Source: Paracoccaceae bacterium (lineage in GTDB: Bacteria > Pseudomonadota > Alphaproteobacteria > Rhodobacterales > Rhodobacteraceae). Taken from it: a stretch of 64,000 bases of DNA. The stretch's first letter is position 1. Every line of letters begins with the position of its first letter. The notes under the pieces are model-generated. The model worked only from the letters and a program-made list of their open reading frames with translations. It searched no databases and was not told the DNA's origin. Positions 27,477-36,699 of the stretch are shown piece after piece. The translations under genes were made by a program, and so were the position numbers. Where the stretch lies: contig QWDA01000005.1 of assembly GCA_003605175.1 (NCBI GenBank), forward strand, positions 62,001 through 126,000, read 5' to 3'.

Positions 27477-29204
27477 ATGCCCACCCCATCACTTTCCATT
27501 GATCTCGACGCGATCGCCGCCAACGCGGCGGCGGTGGTCGGGCGCTGCGCGGCGGCGGGCGTGCGGGTGATCGGTGTCACCAAGGCCACCGGCGGGTCGC
27601 CGCAGGTGGCGCGCGCGATGCTGCGCGGCGGGGTCGCGGGGCTGGGCGAGTCGCGGCTCGACAATGTTCGGCGGCTGCGGAGGGCGGGGATCGGGGCGCC
27701 GGTCACGATGCTCCGGATCCCGTCGGTGACCGAGGCGGCGGATGTGGTGAGCCTTTGCGACGTGAGCCTGAATTCCGAGGCGCTCGTGCTGGAGGCGCTG
27801 GGGCGCGCCGCCGAGGAGCAGGGCCGGGTGCATGACGTCATCGTCATGGTGGAGATGGGCGACCGCCGCGAGGGGGTCGCGCCGGCGGAGCTGATGCCGC
27901 TCTGCGAGATCGCCGTCTCCTCGCCGGGTCTGCGCCTCACCGGGCTTGGCGCCAATTTCATGTGCGCGTCGGGCGTGCTGCCGACCGAGGCGAAGCTCGC
28001 GGTGCTGGTCGAGGAGGCCGAGCGCGTCGAGGCGCGGTTCGGGGTGCGGCTCGATACCGTGTCGGGCGGAAACTCCGCGAACCTGCCCTTGCTGGAGGCC
28101 GGCGCGCTGCCGCCCCGGATCAACGAACTTCGCGTCGGCTTCAGCATCCTGCGCGGCGAGAACGCGATCACCGGCGCGCCGCTCGACTGGCTCCGGGGCG
28201 ACGCCTTCACGCTCGAGGGGGAGCTGGTCGAGATGAAGACCAAGCCCTCGATGCCCGAGGGCGAGACCGGCATCGACGCGTTCGGCAACCGCCCGAGTTT
28301 CGAGGATCGCGGCGACCGTGTTCGGGGGATCGTCAATCTCGGCCGGGTCGACATCCGGCTGGAGGGCCTCACCGCCCGCGATCCGGATGTGGAGATCACC
28401 ACCGCCTCTTCCGACCACCTGATCGTCGACCTGACTGGCGCCCGCCGTTTCGCGGTGGGCGATACCGTGGCCTTCGGCCTCGACTACGGCGCGCTGGTGC
28501 AGGCCTTCCTGTCGCCCTATGTCGAGAAGCGCCTGGCGGGCCGCGACGCGGCCGAGGCAGGGCCCGGGCGGGTGCGGGTCTTTGCCGATCCGGCGTTGCT
28601 TGCCCGGGAGGAAACCCAGGACTTCCTCCAGGCGATCCGCGAATTCGGCCTCGGCATCGAGACCGGCGGCGAGATCGGCCCGGGCGACCTGCCGCTCTGG
28701 ATGCCGCCCGACCGGGGGCCGACCTGGGAGCAGATCACCACCGACCTGCCCGACCGCGTGGAACTCGGGCTCCTCTGGCTCGATTCCGAGCCCGGGCCGG
28801 CGGTCGCGGCGGAGCCCGACACGCTGGCGCTGGTGGGCCTCCGCGCCGCCACGCCCGAACAGTCCGAGATCATCCGCCGGCACGGCATCCTCGCCCTCAC
28901 CATGGAGGATATCGACCTCATCGGCATCCGCGAGGCGATGCGCCGCGCGCTTGGCCGGGTGACGGCGATGACCGAGGGCTTCGTGCTGGTGCTCGACGCC
29001 TCGGTCGGCCGGGGCATGGAGCCCGACGAGATGGAGGCCGGGCTTTCGTATCGCGAATGCTCGACGGCGATGGAACTCGTGGCGCAGAGTGGGGGACTCA
29101 GGGGGATCGCGATGACGGGGTTCGATCCGGATGCGCAGGGCGCGGCCCTCAAGGCGGCACATGGCTATCTCATGAGCGCGCTCGGCAAGCGCATCCTCGG
29201 ATGA
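27477..29204 (+). CDS. PLP-dependent amino-acid racemase (ornithine-racemase type) fused to a degenerate arginase-like domain
   Basis: A 575-residue two-domain protein. Residues 1-365 match the alanine-racemase fold of the ornithine racemase/YhfX group: LSIDLDAIAANAAAV, VIGVTKATGGSPQVARAML with the PLP Lys near 37, GLGESRLDNVRRLRRAG, VMVEMGDRREGV and NELRVGFSILRG. Residues about 370-575 resemble the arginase fold (LALVGLRAATPEQSEIIRRHG, LTMEDIDLIGIREAMRRAL, then FVLVLDASVGRG and GLSYREC). Its metal ligands are lost: the DAHAD region reads WLDSEPG and the DxDxxDP region reads LDASVGRGMEP. It is therefore probably a binding or regulatory module. Co-transcribed with a ureohydrolase 13 bases downstream; arginine is the likely substrate. 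Confidence 0.82.
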   Translation: MPTPSLSIDLDAIAANAAAVVGRCAAAGVRVIGVTKATGGSPQVARAMLRGGVAGLGESRLDNVRRLRRAGIGAPVTMLRIPSVTEAADVVSLCDVSLNSEALVLEALGRAAEEQGRVHDVIVMVEMGDRREGVAPAELMPLCEIAVSSPGLRLTGLGANFMCASGVLPTEAKLAVLVEEAERVEARFGVRLDTVSGGNSANLPLLEAGALPPRINELRVGFSILRGENAITGAPLDWLRGDAFTLEGELVEMKTKPSMPEGETGIDAFGNRPSFEDRGDRVRGIVNLGRVDIRLEGLTARDPDVEITTASSDHLIVDLTGARRFAVGDTVAFGLDYGALVQAFLSPYVEKRLAGRDAAEAGPGRVRVFADPALLAREETQDFLQAIREFGLGIETGGEIGPGDLPLWMPPDRGPTWEQITTDLPDRVELGLLWLDSEPGPAVAAEPDTLALVGLRAATPEQSEIIRRHGILALTMEDIDLIGIREAMRRALGRVTAMTEGFVLVLDASVGRGMEPDEMEAGLSYRECSTAMELVAQSGGLRGIAMTGFDPDAQGAALKAAHGYLMSALGKRILG

Positions 29205-29217
29205 AAACGGAGGCAGA

Positions 29218-30165
29218 ATGACCGGTTACAACCAGCCCCTGGGCGGCAACCAGATGCCCCGCTTCGGCGGGCCCGCGACGATGATGCGGTTGCCGAGCCA
29301 GCCCACGGCCGAGGGGCTCGACGTCGCCATCGTCGGCATCCCCTTCGACATCGGCACCTCGAACCGCTCGGGCGCCCGGTTCGGCCCGCGCCAGATCCGC
29401 GCCGAGAGCTGCATGGTGCGGCCCTACAACATGGCGACCCGCGCGGCGCCCTTCGACTCGCTGCAGGTGGCCGATATCGGCGATGTGGCGATCAACACCT
29501 TCAACATCTTCGATTCGATCCGGATCATCGAGGAGGCCTATGACGGGATCCTCGCGCATGGGGTGCGGACGCTGACCATTGGCGGCGACCATACCATTCC
29601 GCTGCCGATCCTGCGCGCGATGCACCGCAGGCACGGCACGCTCGGGCTCATCCATGTGGACGCCCATGCCGATGTGAACGAGCATATGTTCGGCGAGAAG
29701 ATCGCCCATGGCACGCCATTCCGCCGCGCCATCGAGGAGGGGCTGATCGACCCGAAGCGGATGGTGCAGATCGGTCTCCGAGGCTCCGGCTACACGGCGG
29801 AGGATTTCGACTGGGTCCGCGATCTCGGCGGTCGCGTGGTTCAGGCCGAGGAATGCTGGCACCGCTCGCTGACGCCCCTGATGGAGGAGGTCCGGGCGCA
29901 GATGGGCGACGGGCCGGTCTACCTCACCTTCGACATCGACGCGCTCGACCCGGGCTTCGCGCCAGGCACCGGCACGCCCGAGATCGGCGGGCTGACCACG
30001 ATCCAGGGGCTGGAGATCGTCCGCGGCTGCCGCGGTCTGAACCTCGTGGGCGCCGATTGCGTGGAGGTCTCGCCGCCCTATGATCCGAGCGGCAACACCG
30101 CGATCACTGCGGCGTTCCTGCTTTTCGAGATGCTCTGCGTGATGCCGGGCGTGCAGTACAGATAA
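29218..30165 (+). CDS. Arginase-family ureohydrolase, guanidinobutyrase/agmatinase-like
   Basis: Binuclear manganese enzyme of 315 residues hydrolysing a guanidino compound to urea and an amine. All metal motifs are intact: GGDHTIPLP, HVDAHADVNEH and TFDIDALDPGFAPGTGTPEIGGL. The N-terminus PLGGNQMPRFGGPATMMRLP is the form found in guanidinobutyrase and guanidinopropionase rather than in true arginases. Together with the AruI-like decarboxylase downstream, hydrolysis of 4-guanidinobutyrate to GABA and urea is the best guess; agmatine is an alternative. It sits between the racemase fusion and ridA in the same direction, with short gaps. Confidence 0.88.
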   Translation: MTGYNQPLGGNQMPRFGGPATMMRLPSQPTAEGLDVAIVGIPFDIGTSNRSGARFGPRQIRAESCMVRPYNMATRAAPFDSLQVADIGDVAINTFNIFDSIRIIEEAYDGILAHGVRTLTIGGDHTIPLPILRAMHRRHGTLGLIHVDAHADVNEHMFGEKIAHGTPFRRAIEEGLIDPKRMVQIGLRGSGYTAEDFDWVRDLGGRVVQAEECWHRSLTPLMEEVRAQMGDGPVYLTFDIDALDPGFAPGTGTPEIGGLTTIQGLEIVRGCRGLNLVGADCVEVSPPYDPSGNTAITAAFLLFEMLCVMPGVQYR

Positions 30166-30187
30166 TCCATCGGGAAAGGGACAGGAC

Positions 30188-30538
30188 ATGACCATCGAAC
30201 GCCACGGGATCGGCCCGCGGATGAGCCAGGCCGTCGTCGCGGGGGGCCTCGTTTTCCTCGCCGGGCAGGTCGCCGAGAAGAATGCCGGCAAGGATGTCGG
30301 GAAGCAGACGAAGGAGGTTCTCGGCGAGATCGACAAGCTCCTGAAGAAGGCCGGCAGCTCGAAGTCGAAGCTCGTATCGGCGACGGTCTACCTCTCGTCG
30401 ATCGGCGATTTCGACGCGATGAACGCGGTCTACGATGCCTGGGTCGACAAGGCGAACCCGCCGGCCCGCGCTTGCGTCGAGGCCCGGCTCGCAGGTACGG
30501 AATTCAACGTCGAGATCGTGGCCGTCGCCGCGCTCTGA
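30188..30538 (+). CDS. RidA-family enamine/imine deaminase
   Basis: A 116-residue trimeric protein that hydrolyses reactive 2-imino acids to 2-oxo acids. The family segment PPARACVEARLA, with the carboxylate-binding Arg near residue 99, and GGLVFLAGQV near the N-terminus are present. Flavin D-amino-acid dehydrogenases such as the one at 32219 release imino acids, so a RidA in this operon makes chemical sense: it would speed conversion of iminoarginine or an equivalent to the keto acid used by the next enzyme. AAAGGGACAGG precedes the ATG at 30188. Confidence 0.92.
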   Translation: MTIERHGIGPRMSQAVVAGGLVFLAGQVAEKNAGKDVGKQTKEVLGEIDKLLKKAGSSKSKLVSATVYLSSIGDFDAMNAVYDAWVDKANPPARACVEARLAGTEFNVEIVAVAAL

Positions 30539-30552
30539 TCGGGGGGAACGAC

Positions 30553-32157
30553 ATGAGGACCTGCGGCGAAGTTCTGGTCGAGCTCCTGGAAGGCTACGGG
30601 ATCGACACGGTGTTCGGCATTCCGGGCGTGCACACGGTCGAGCTTTACCGCGGGCTTCCGAACACGAGGATCCGCCACATCACCCCGCGCCACGAACAGG
30701 GCGCGGGCTTCATGGCCGACGGCTATGCCCGTGCGAGCGGCCGGCCGGCGGCCTGTTTCATCATCACCGGGCCGGGGATGACCAACATCGCCACCGCAAT
30801 GGGCCAGGCGCTCGCGGATTCGATCCCGATGCTGGTGATCTCCTCGGTGAACAGCTCGCACGAGCTGGGTCTGGGCGAGGGGCGGCTCCATGAGCTGCCC
30901 GACCAGCGGGCGCTGGTCTCGGGCGTGTCGGTGTTCAGCCACTGCCTGTTGCGCGCCGAGGAATTGCCCTCGGTGCTGGCGCGCGCCTTCGCGGTGTTCG
31001 ACGGGGCGCGGCCGGGGCCCGTGCATATCGAACTGCCGCTGGACGTGATCACCGCCCCCGCCGACCATCTCTCGCGCGCCGTGCCGGGCCGGGCGGCGCG
31101 GCCGGGGCCCGATCCCCGCGCCATCGCGCGGGCGGCGGAGCTCCTGGCGGGGGCCGCTTCGCCCTTCGTCGTCCTTGGCGGCGGCACGTCCCGCGCGGCA
31201 TCCGAGGCCACCGCACTGGTCGAGCGGCTGGGCGCGCCCACCGCGCTCACGATCAACGCCAAGGGGGTGCTGCCGAAGGGCCACCCGCTCAGCCTCGGCT
31301 CGACGCTGCCGGAGCCGCCGGTGCTGGAGGCACTCCGGGCCGCCGACGTGGTGCTCGCGGTGGGCACCGAACTTGGCGAGACCGACACGCTCACCTTCTA
31401 CGACCGGCTCGGCCTGACCGGGAAGGTGATCCGCATCGACATCGATCCGGGCCAGCTTGTCCGGAACGCGATCCCGGAGGTGGCGATCGCCTCGGATGCC
31501 GGCCTCGCGATGGCGGCGCTCCATGCGGCGCTCGCCGACGATCCGGCCCGGCGCGCGGAGGGCGAGGCGGGCACGGCCGCGCTGCGCAAGGCCGCCCTGG
31601 CGGGGTTGCGGCCCGACTACGCGCTGCACGGCCGCTTCCTGGATGCCGTGGCCGAGGCGCTGCCCGGCGTGATCGTTGCGGGCGACTCGACCCAGCCGGT
31701 CTATGGCGGCAACCTCGCCTACGATCCGTCCGGCCCCTGCCGCTGGTTCAACTCTTCGACGGGCTACGGGACGCTCGGCTACGGGCTCCCCTCGGCGTTC
31801 GGCGCGAAGCTCGCCATGCCCGACCTTCCGGTCGTGTCGCTGATCGGCGACGGCGGCATCCAGTTCACCATCGGCGAGCTGGCGACCGCGGTGGAGCTCG
31901 GCCTGCCGGTGCCGATCCTTTTGTGGAACAACCAGGGCTACGGCGAGATCAAGACCTACATGGAAGCGCGGTCGATCCCGACCATCGGCGTCGACATCTA
32001 CACGCCCGATTTCCAGACCATCGCCAGGGGCTTCGGCTGTGCCACCGCGAAACCTGCCGGTTGGAGCGAGCTTGCCGAGGCGCTGAAAACCGCCATCGCC
32101 GCCGACCGCCCGACCGTAATCGAGATCGACGATGCCGCCGTGGGCGGTTGGGCGTGA
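30553..32157 (+). CDS. aruI: Thiamine-diphosphate 2-oxo acid decarboxylase, AruI-like (5-guanidino-2-oxopentanoate decarboxylase)
   Basis: A 534-residue enzyme of the acetolactate-synthase fold. Domains in order: the Pyr domain with DTVFGIPGVHTVELYRGLP and the catalytic Glu in PRHEQGAGFMADGYAR (near residue 50), a middle domain (about 190-330), and the PP domain with the ThDP motif GDGGIQFTIGE...WNNQGYGEI (about 435-465). The GIPGVHTxELYRGLP stretch is, from memory, characteristic of Pseudomonas aeruginosa AruI, which turns 2-ketoarginine into 4-guanidinobutanal in the arginine transaminase pathway. The neighbouring ureohydrolase and D-amino-acid dehydrogenase support this. Other 2-oxo acid decarboxylases remain possible. 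Confidence 0.85.
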   Translation: MRTCGEVLVELLEGYGIDTVFGIPGVHTVELYRGLPNTRIRHITPRHEQGAGFMADGYARASGRPAACFIITGPGMTNIATAMGQALADSIPMLVISSVNSSHELGLGEGRLHELPDQRALVSGVSVFSHCLLRAEELPSVLARAFAVFDGARPGPVHIELPLDVITAPADHLSRAVPGRAARPGPDPRAIARAAELLAGAASPFVVLGGGTSRAASEATALVERLGAPTALTINAKGVLPKGHPLSLGSTLPEPPVLEALRAADVVLAVGTELGETDTLTFYDRLGLTGKVIRIDIDPGQLVRNAIPEVAIASDAGLAMAALHAALADDPARRAEGEAGTAALRKAALAGLRPDYALHGRFLDAVAEALPGVIVAGDSTQPVYGGNLAYDPSGPCRWFNSSTGYGTLGYGLPSAFGAKLAMPDLPVVSLIGDGGIQFTIGELATAVELGLPVPILLWNNQGYGEIKTYMEARSIPTIGVDIYTPDFQTIARGFGCATAKPAGWSELAEALKTAIAADRPTVIEIDDAAVGGWA

Positions 32158-32218
32158 GCGGGCAAGGCCCCCGAGGGTTCGCGGCCCTTCCCGGCGCCTG
32201 GCACGCCAATGTTGCGGC

Positions 32219-33463
32219 ATGAGGATCGCTGTTCTCGGCGCCGGCGCCATCGGCGTTACCACCGCGCATTGCCTGGCGGCGGACGGGCACGAGGTGGTGA
32301 TCGTCGACCGGCGCGAGAGGGCCGCGATGGAGACGAGCTTCGGCAATGCCGGGCTGATCTCGCCGTCGGACGCCTATGCCTGGGCCTCGCCCGACGCGTT
32401 GAAGATGGCGGTGAAGTCGCTCTACCGTTCCGATCTCGGGATCCGGTACAAGCTGCGGCTCGACCCCGCACTCTGGCTCTGGTCGCTGAAGTTCCTGACC
32501 CAGTGCACCCATGCCGCGGCGCACCGCAACACCCTGAAGAAGCTTGCGCTTCTCACCTATTCGAAGGAGCGCGTGAACGCCATCGCCGAGGAAACCGGGA
32601 TCGCCTATGACGGGCGGAAGGCGGGCATCCTCTACTGTTTCCGCTCGGCCGAGGGGCTGGCGGCGGCCGGGCGGCACATGTCGATCCTCTCCGACAACGG
32701 CATCCGCCTGGAGATCGTCGACCGCGACCGGCTGGCCGAGATCGAGCCGGTGCTGGCGGGCCGGAACGACTTTGCGGGCGGGATCTACTCGCCGGATTGC
32801 CAGACCGGCGACGGCCACCTGTTCTGCAACCGCCTGGCGGCCTGGAACGCGGAACACCGGGGGGTGGAGCTTCGCTACGGGACGAAGGTGGAGCGGCTCA
32901 CCGTCGAAAGCGGCAGGATCGCCGCGGCGCTGACCGACCGAGGCCCGATCACCGCCGACGCTTTCGTGCTGGCCCTGGGGGCGGAATCAGTGTTCCTCGC
33001 CCGAAAGGTCGGGTTGCGCCTGCCGATCTACCCGGTGAAGGGCTTCTCGATCACCGCGCCGTTCCGCGACCCCGGGCGCGGCCTGCGCATGGGCCTCGTC
33101 GACGAGGACCGGCTGGTCGCGATGTCGCGCTTCGGCGACCGGCTGCGCGCGGCCTCTTCGGCGGTGTTCGACGGCTACGGCACGACGCACCGGACGGAGG
33201 ATTTCCGGACGATCCTCGAGACCGTGCGTTCGCTCTTCGGCGATGCGGTGGACTACGATGCGGCGATCTACTGGGCCGGGCTCCGGCCGATGACGCCCGC
33301 ATCGGTTCCGATCATCGGCGAAAGCGCCGTTCCCAACCTCTACCTCAATGTCGGTCACGGCCATGTCGGCTGGTCGATGTGCGCGGGCTCGGCGCAGCTT
33401 CTCGCCGATATCGTCGGCGGGAGGACGCCGGAAATCCCGGCCGAACCCTACCGCGCCACCTGA
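32219..33463 (+). CDS. FAD-dependent D-amino-acid dehydrogenase (DadA family)
   Basis: A 414-residue flavoprotein of the DAO/DadA family, oxidising a D-amino acid to the imino acid and passing electrons to the respiratory chain. The FAD-binding motif MRIAVLGAGAIGVTTAHCLA is at the very N-terminus; SFGNAGLISPSDAYAWASP and the C-terminal YWAGLRPMTPASVPIIGE...LYLNVGHGHVGWSM are DadA signatures. Two substrates fit the island: cis-4-hydroxy-D-proline made by the epimerase and D-arginine made by the racemase. ATG 32219 is set by the FAD motif; no clear ribosome site is visible. The gene ends at a convergent terminator. Confidence 0.9.
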   Translation: MRIAVLGAGAIGVTTAHCLAADGHEVVIVDRRERAAMETSFGNAGLISPSDAYAWASPDALKMAVKSLYRSDLGIRYKLRLDPALWLWSLKFLTQCTHAAAHRNTLKKLALLTYSKERVNAIAEETGIAYDGRKAGILYCFRSAEGLAAAGRHMSILSDNGIRLEIVDRDRLAEIEPVLAGRNDFAGGIYSPDCQTGDGHLFCNRLAAWNAEHRGVELRYGTKVERLTVESGRIAAALTDRGPITADAFVLALGAESVFLARKVGLRLPIYPVKGFSITAPFRDPGRGLRMGLVDEDRLVAMSRFGDRLRAASSAVFDGYGTTHRTEDFRTILETVRSLFGDAVDYDAAIYWAGLRPMTPASVPIIGESAVPNLYLNVGHGHVGWSMCAGSAQLLADIVGGRTPEIPAEPYRAT

Positions 33464-33467
33464 CACC

Positions 33468-33494
33468 TCAGCCGGGAAATGGTCTTCCGGCTGA
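33468..33494. terminator. Bidirectional terminator between the D-amino-acid dehydrogenase and RND pump genes
   Basis: Inverted repeat TCAGCCGG(G)AA at 33468-33478 pairs with TTCCGGCTGA at 33485-33494, with one bulged base and a six-base loop. It lies between two convergent stop codons only 47 bases apart. No T-run follows, so Rho or stem strength alone would be needed. Confidence 0.6.
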
Positions 33495-33510
33495 AACGCC
33501 CGCACCCCCT

Positions 33511-36500
33511 TCAGGGACGCTTGGGAAGTGAGACAACCTCGCCGGGCCTTTCCGGGATGGCGCGCTTCCGTTCGGCAGGATCCTCGTCGGGGCCGCGACG
33601 GAAGAACAGCCGGCGGAGACGCCCCAGGAAGCGGTCCACGCTGCTGTCGTGGGACCGCGTGACGATCATCAGCATCGAGGGCGTGACGATCAGGGTCAGC
33701 ACCGTCGAGAAGGCGAGACCGAAGACGATGGCGCTCGAAAGCGAGATCCACCACTGCGTCGAGGGGGCGCCGAAAGTGGTTTCGTGCGAGAGGATCTCGA
33801 GGTTGTAGCCGAAGGCGATGGGCAGGACGCCGAGGATCGCGGTCAGCGCCGTCAGAACCACCGGGCGGGCGCGCTCGCGGCAGGTCTGGAGAATCGCGTC
33901 GAGCTTGTCCATGCCCTCGCGCCTGAGGTGGTCGTAGGTGTCGATCAGCACGATGTTGTTGTTCACCACGATCCCGGCGAGCGCGATCACCCCGATCCCC
34001 GACATTACCACGCCGAAGGGCTGGCCCATGATCATCAGGCCAAGGAACACGCCGATCGTCGACATCACCACGGCGACCAGCACCAGGCCCACCGACAGGA
34101 AGCGGTTGAACTGCGCCAGGAGCACGATGAAGATCAGGAACAGCGCGGCCATGAAGGCCTTGCCGAGGAAGGCGCTCGCCGCGGCCTGCTCCTCGTCCTC
34201 GCCGGCCATCTTCCAATGAATGCCGCGGTCGTCCAGCTTCAGCGCGTCGAGCTTGCCGACGACGACCTGCCGCACCGCGTCGGTCTGCACGCCCGCTGTG
34301 ATGCCAGCCGCGACGGTGACCGTGCGGGTGCCGTCGATCCGGGTCAGGGTGCCGGTCGAGCGCACCGGCTCGCGGCTCACCAGGTTCGAGATCGGCACCG
34401 AGCCCTGCGGCGTCTCGATGGTGAGCTGGTCGAGCATCGAGAGCGTGCGCATCTCCTCGGGCAGCCGGAGCCGGATGTCGACGGCATCGTCGCTGCCCGC
34501 GGGCCGGTAGTCGGTGAGCTTCACCCCGCTGGTGACGAGCTGCACCATGGTGCCGACCGAATAGGGGCCGATCCCGTAGCGCGCCGCCGTGCCGCGGTCG
34601 ACCTTCAACTCCCAGTCGACACCGGGCGGCGGCAGGCCGTCGGAAATGTCGATCACGTCCGGGACCGTGGCCAGCATAGCCGCGACCTCGCGGGCGGTTT
34701 CGTTCAGCGCGTCCGGCTTGTCGGCCGACAGGAGGATCTGGATCGCCTTGCCGGTCGGCGGCCCGGCCTCGGGCACCGAGACCTCGATCTGGGCGCCGGG
34801 AATTCCTCGCATGACGCCGCGCAGGTCGGCCAGGATCTCGTTGGCGCCCTTGCGCTCGCGCCAGTCGACGAATTCGTACTGGATGGTGCCGACCACGTCC
34901 GGGTCGACATTCTGGCCGAAGCCGCCGCCCGAGGCGCCGACCCGCGTGTAGATGCTCTTGATCCCCGGCCAGCCGAGCAGCCGGTCCTCGGCCTGGCGGA
35001 CCAGCGCGTCCTTCTCGTCGATCGACAGGTTGCCGCGGGCGTGGACGTACAGGAGGCCGTAATCCGGCTCGACATCGGGGAAGAACTCGACGCCCTTGCC
35101 GTAGGTGCGGTAGGCCATCGGCACCGCGACCAGCGCCGCGATGGCAAATGCCATGACGAAGAACGGGTGCTTCACCGCGCGCTTGACGAACCACATGTAG
35201 AGCCCGTCGGGCGCCGGCTCCTCGGCCTTGGTGGCGCGGCCGAAGATCGCGCCGAGCGTCGGCGTGAAGACCAGCGCGTAAAGGAGCGACGAGGAGAGCG
35301 TGGCAATCAGCGTGATCGGCAGGTATTTCATGAACTCGCCGACGATGCCCGGCCAGAACAGGAGTGGCGAGAAGGCGGCGACCCGGGTCATCGTGGCGGC
35401 GATGACCGGGCCCGCCATCCGCTGTGCGGCCATCCGGAACGCCGCAACCCTGTCCATCCCCTCGTGCATCCGCCGCTCGGCGAACTCGGTCACGATGATC
35501 GCGTCGTCGACCAGCATTCCCACCGCGAGGATCAGGCTGAACAGCACGACGAGGTTCACCGTCATGCCGGCGAGCGACAGGAACAGGATGCCCATCAGGA
35601 ACGAGGTCGGGATCGCCATCCCGATGAAGAACGAGGCGCGGCCCGAGAGCGCGAAGAGGATGACGATGAAGACCAGCACCACCGCCGTCAGTACGCTGTT
35701 CTGCAAATCGCTGAGGAGCTGGCGGATGGTGATCGACTTGTCCTGGCTGTAGGTGACCACCGTCCCCGCCGGCAGCCGGTCCCGCGCGGCATGCACCACC
35801 GCCTTCACCGCGTCGATGGTCTCGATCAGGTTGGCGCCGGTGCGCTTGGAGATCTCGATCGCCACCGCGGGCTTGCCGTCGAGCCGGGTGATCGAGGTCG
35901 GGTCCTTGAAGGTCGAGCGGATATCGGCGAGTTCCCGCGCGCGGACCGTGGCGTTCGGGCCGACCACGATGGGCAGGTTGGCGGCATCTTCGATGGTCTC
36001 GATCAGGGCCGGGACCTTGACCGCGTAATTGCCCTGCTCGCCCTCCATCGAGCCGGCGGCGACCAGGCTGTTGCCGGCGTTGATGGCCTGGATCAGTTGG
36101 TCGAGCTGGATTCCGTAGGCGGCCAGCTTGCCGGGGTCGATCACTGCCTCGACCAGATCGTCGCGCACCCCCTGGAGGTTGGCGTCGAGCACGCCGGGCA
36201 CGTTCTCCTTGATCGCGTCGCGCAAGGCCCGCGCGGTCTGGCCGAGCACGCGCTCCGGCAGGTCGCCCGAGAGCGTCAGCACCAGGACCGGGAATTCCGA
36301 GATGTTGATCTCGTGCACCCCCGGCTCGTCCACGCCGTCTGGCAGGTCGGGCTTGGCGTCGTCGACCCCGGTGCGCACGTCGTCGAGCGCCTTCGCCAGG
36401 TTCGCACCCGCCTGGAACTCGATCAGCACGTTGCCGCCGCCCTGATAGGCGGTCGAGGTCATCTTCTTGATGCCGGCGATCGACTTGAGTTTCGCTTCCA

Positions 36501-36699
36501 TCGGCCGGAGCAGCAGCCGCTCGGAATCCTCCGGCGAGATGCCCTGGTAGGTCATCGACACGTAGATGATCGGGATCTGGATGTCGGGCTCGGCCTCTTT
36601 CGGGATCGAGATATAGGACATTGCGCCCGCGACGATCAGGAACACGAGCACCGCGATGGTCAGCCTCGCGTTGCGGATGGCGCGCGCGACGATGTCCAT
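33511..36699 (-). CDS. RND-family efflux pump inner-membrane transporter
   Basis: A 1062-residue proton-driven exporter of the AcrB/MexB (HAE1) type. TM1 is near residues 14-33, and a large periplasmic loop follows. The middle block around TM4 (LVVLFSLILAVGMLVDDAIIVTEFAERR) has the two adjacent Asp residues of the proton relay. The second half repeats this plan (VIALAGIVVNNNIVLIDTYDHLRREG). Length and the twofold repeat are normal. It overlaps its adaptor gene by one base (TGATG). No outer-membrane TolC-type gene is present in the window, so a shared channel is expected. Substrates cannot be read from sequence. Confidence 0.93.
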   Translation of the reverse strand: MDIVARAIRNARLTIAVLVFLIVAGAMSYISIPKEAEPDIQIPIIYVSMTYQGISPEDSERLLLRPMEAKLKSIAGIKKMTSTAYQGGGNVLIEFQAGANLAKALDDVRTGVDDAKPDLPDGVDEPGVHEINISEFPVLVLTLSGDLPERVLGQTARALRDAIKENVPGVLDANLQGVRDDLVEAVIDPGKLAAYGIQLDQLIQAINAGNSLVAAGSMEGEQGNYAVKVPALIETIEDAANLPIVVGPNATVRARELADIRSTFKDPTSITRLDGKPAVAIEISKRTGANLIETIDAVKAVVHAARDRLPAGTVVTYSQDKSITIRQLLSDLQNSVLTAVVLVFIVILFALSGRASFFIGMAIPTSFLMGILFLSLAGMTVNLVVLFSLILAVGMLVDDAIIVTEFAERRMHEGMDRVAAFRMAAQRMAGPVIAATMTRVAAFSPLLFWPGIVGEFMKYLPITLIATLSSSLLYALVFTPTLGAIFGRATKAEEPAPDGLYMWFVKRAVKHPFFVMAFAIAALVAVPMAYRTYGKGVEFFPDVEPDYGLLYVHARGNLSIDEKDALVRQAEDRLLGWPGIKSIYTRVGASGGGFGQNVDPDVVGTIQYEFVDWRERKGANEILADLRGVMRGIPGAQIEVSVPEAGPPTGKAIQILLSADKPDALNETAREVAAMLATVPDVIDISDGLPPPGVDWELKVDRGTAARYGIGPYSVGTMVQLVTSGVKLTDYRPAGSDDAVDIRLRLPEEMRTLSMLDQLTIETPQGSVPISNLVSREPVRSTGTLTRIDGTRTVTVAAGITAGVQTDAVRQVVVGKLDALKLDDRGIHWKMAGEDEEQAAASAFLGKAFMAALFLIFIVLLAQFNRFLSVGLVLVAVVMSTIGVFLGLMIMGQPFGVVMSGIGVIALAGIVVNNNIVLIDTYDHLRREGMDKLDAILQTCRERARPVVLTALTAILGVLPIAFGYNLEILSHETTFGAPSTQWWISLSSAIVFGLAFSTVLTLIVTPSMLMIVTRSHDSSVDRFLGRLRRLFFRRGPDEDPAERKRAIPERPGEVVSLPKRP

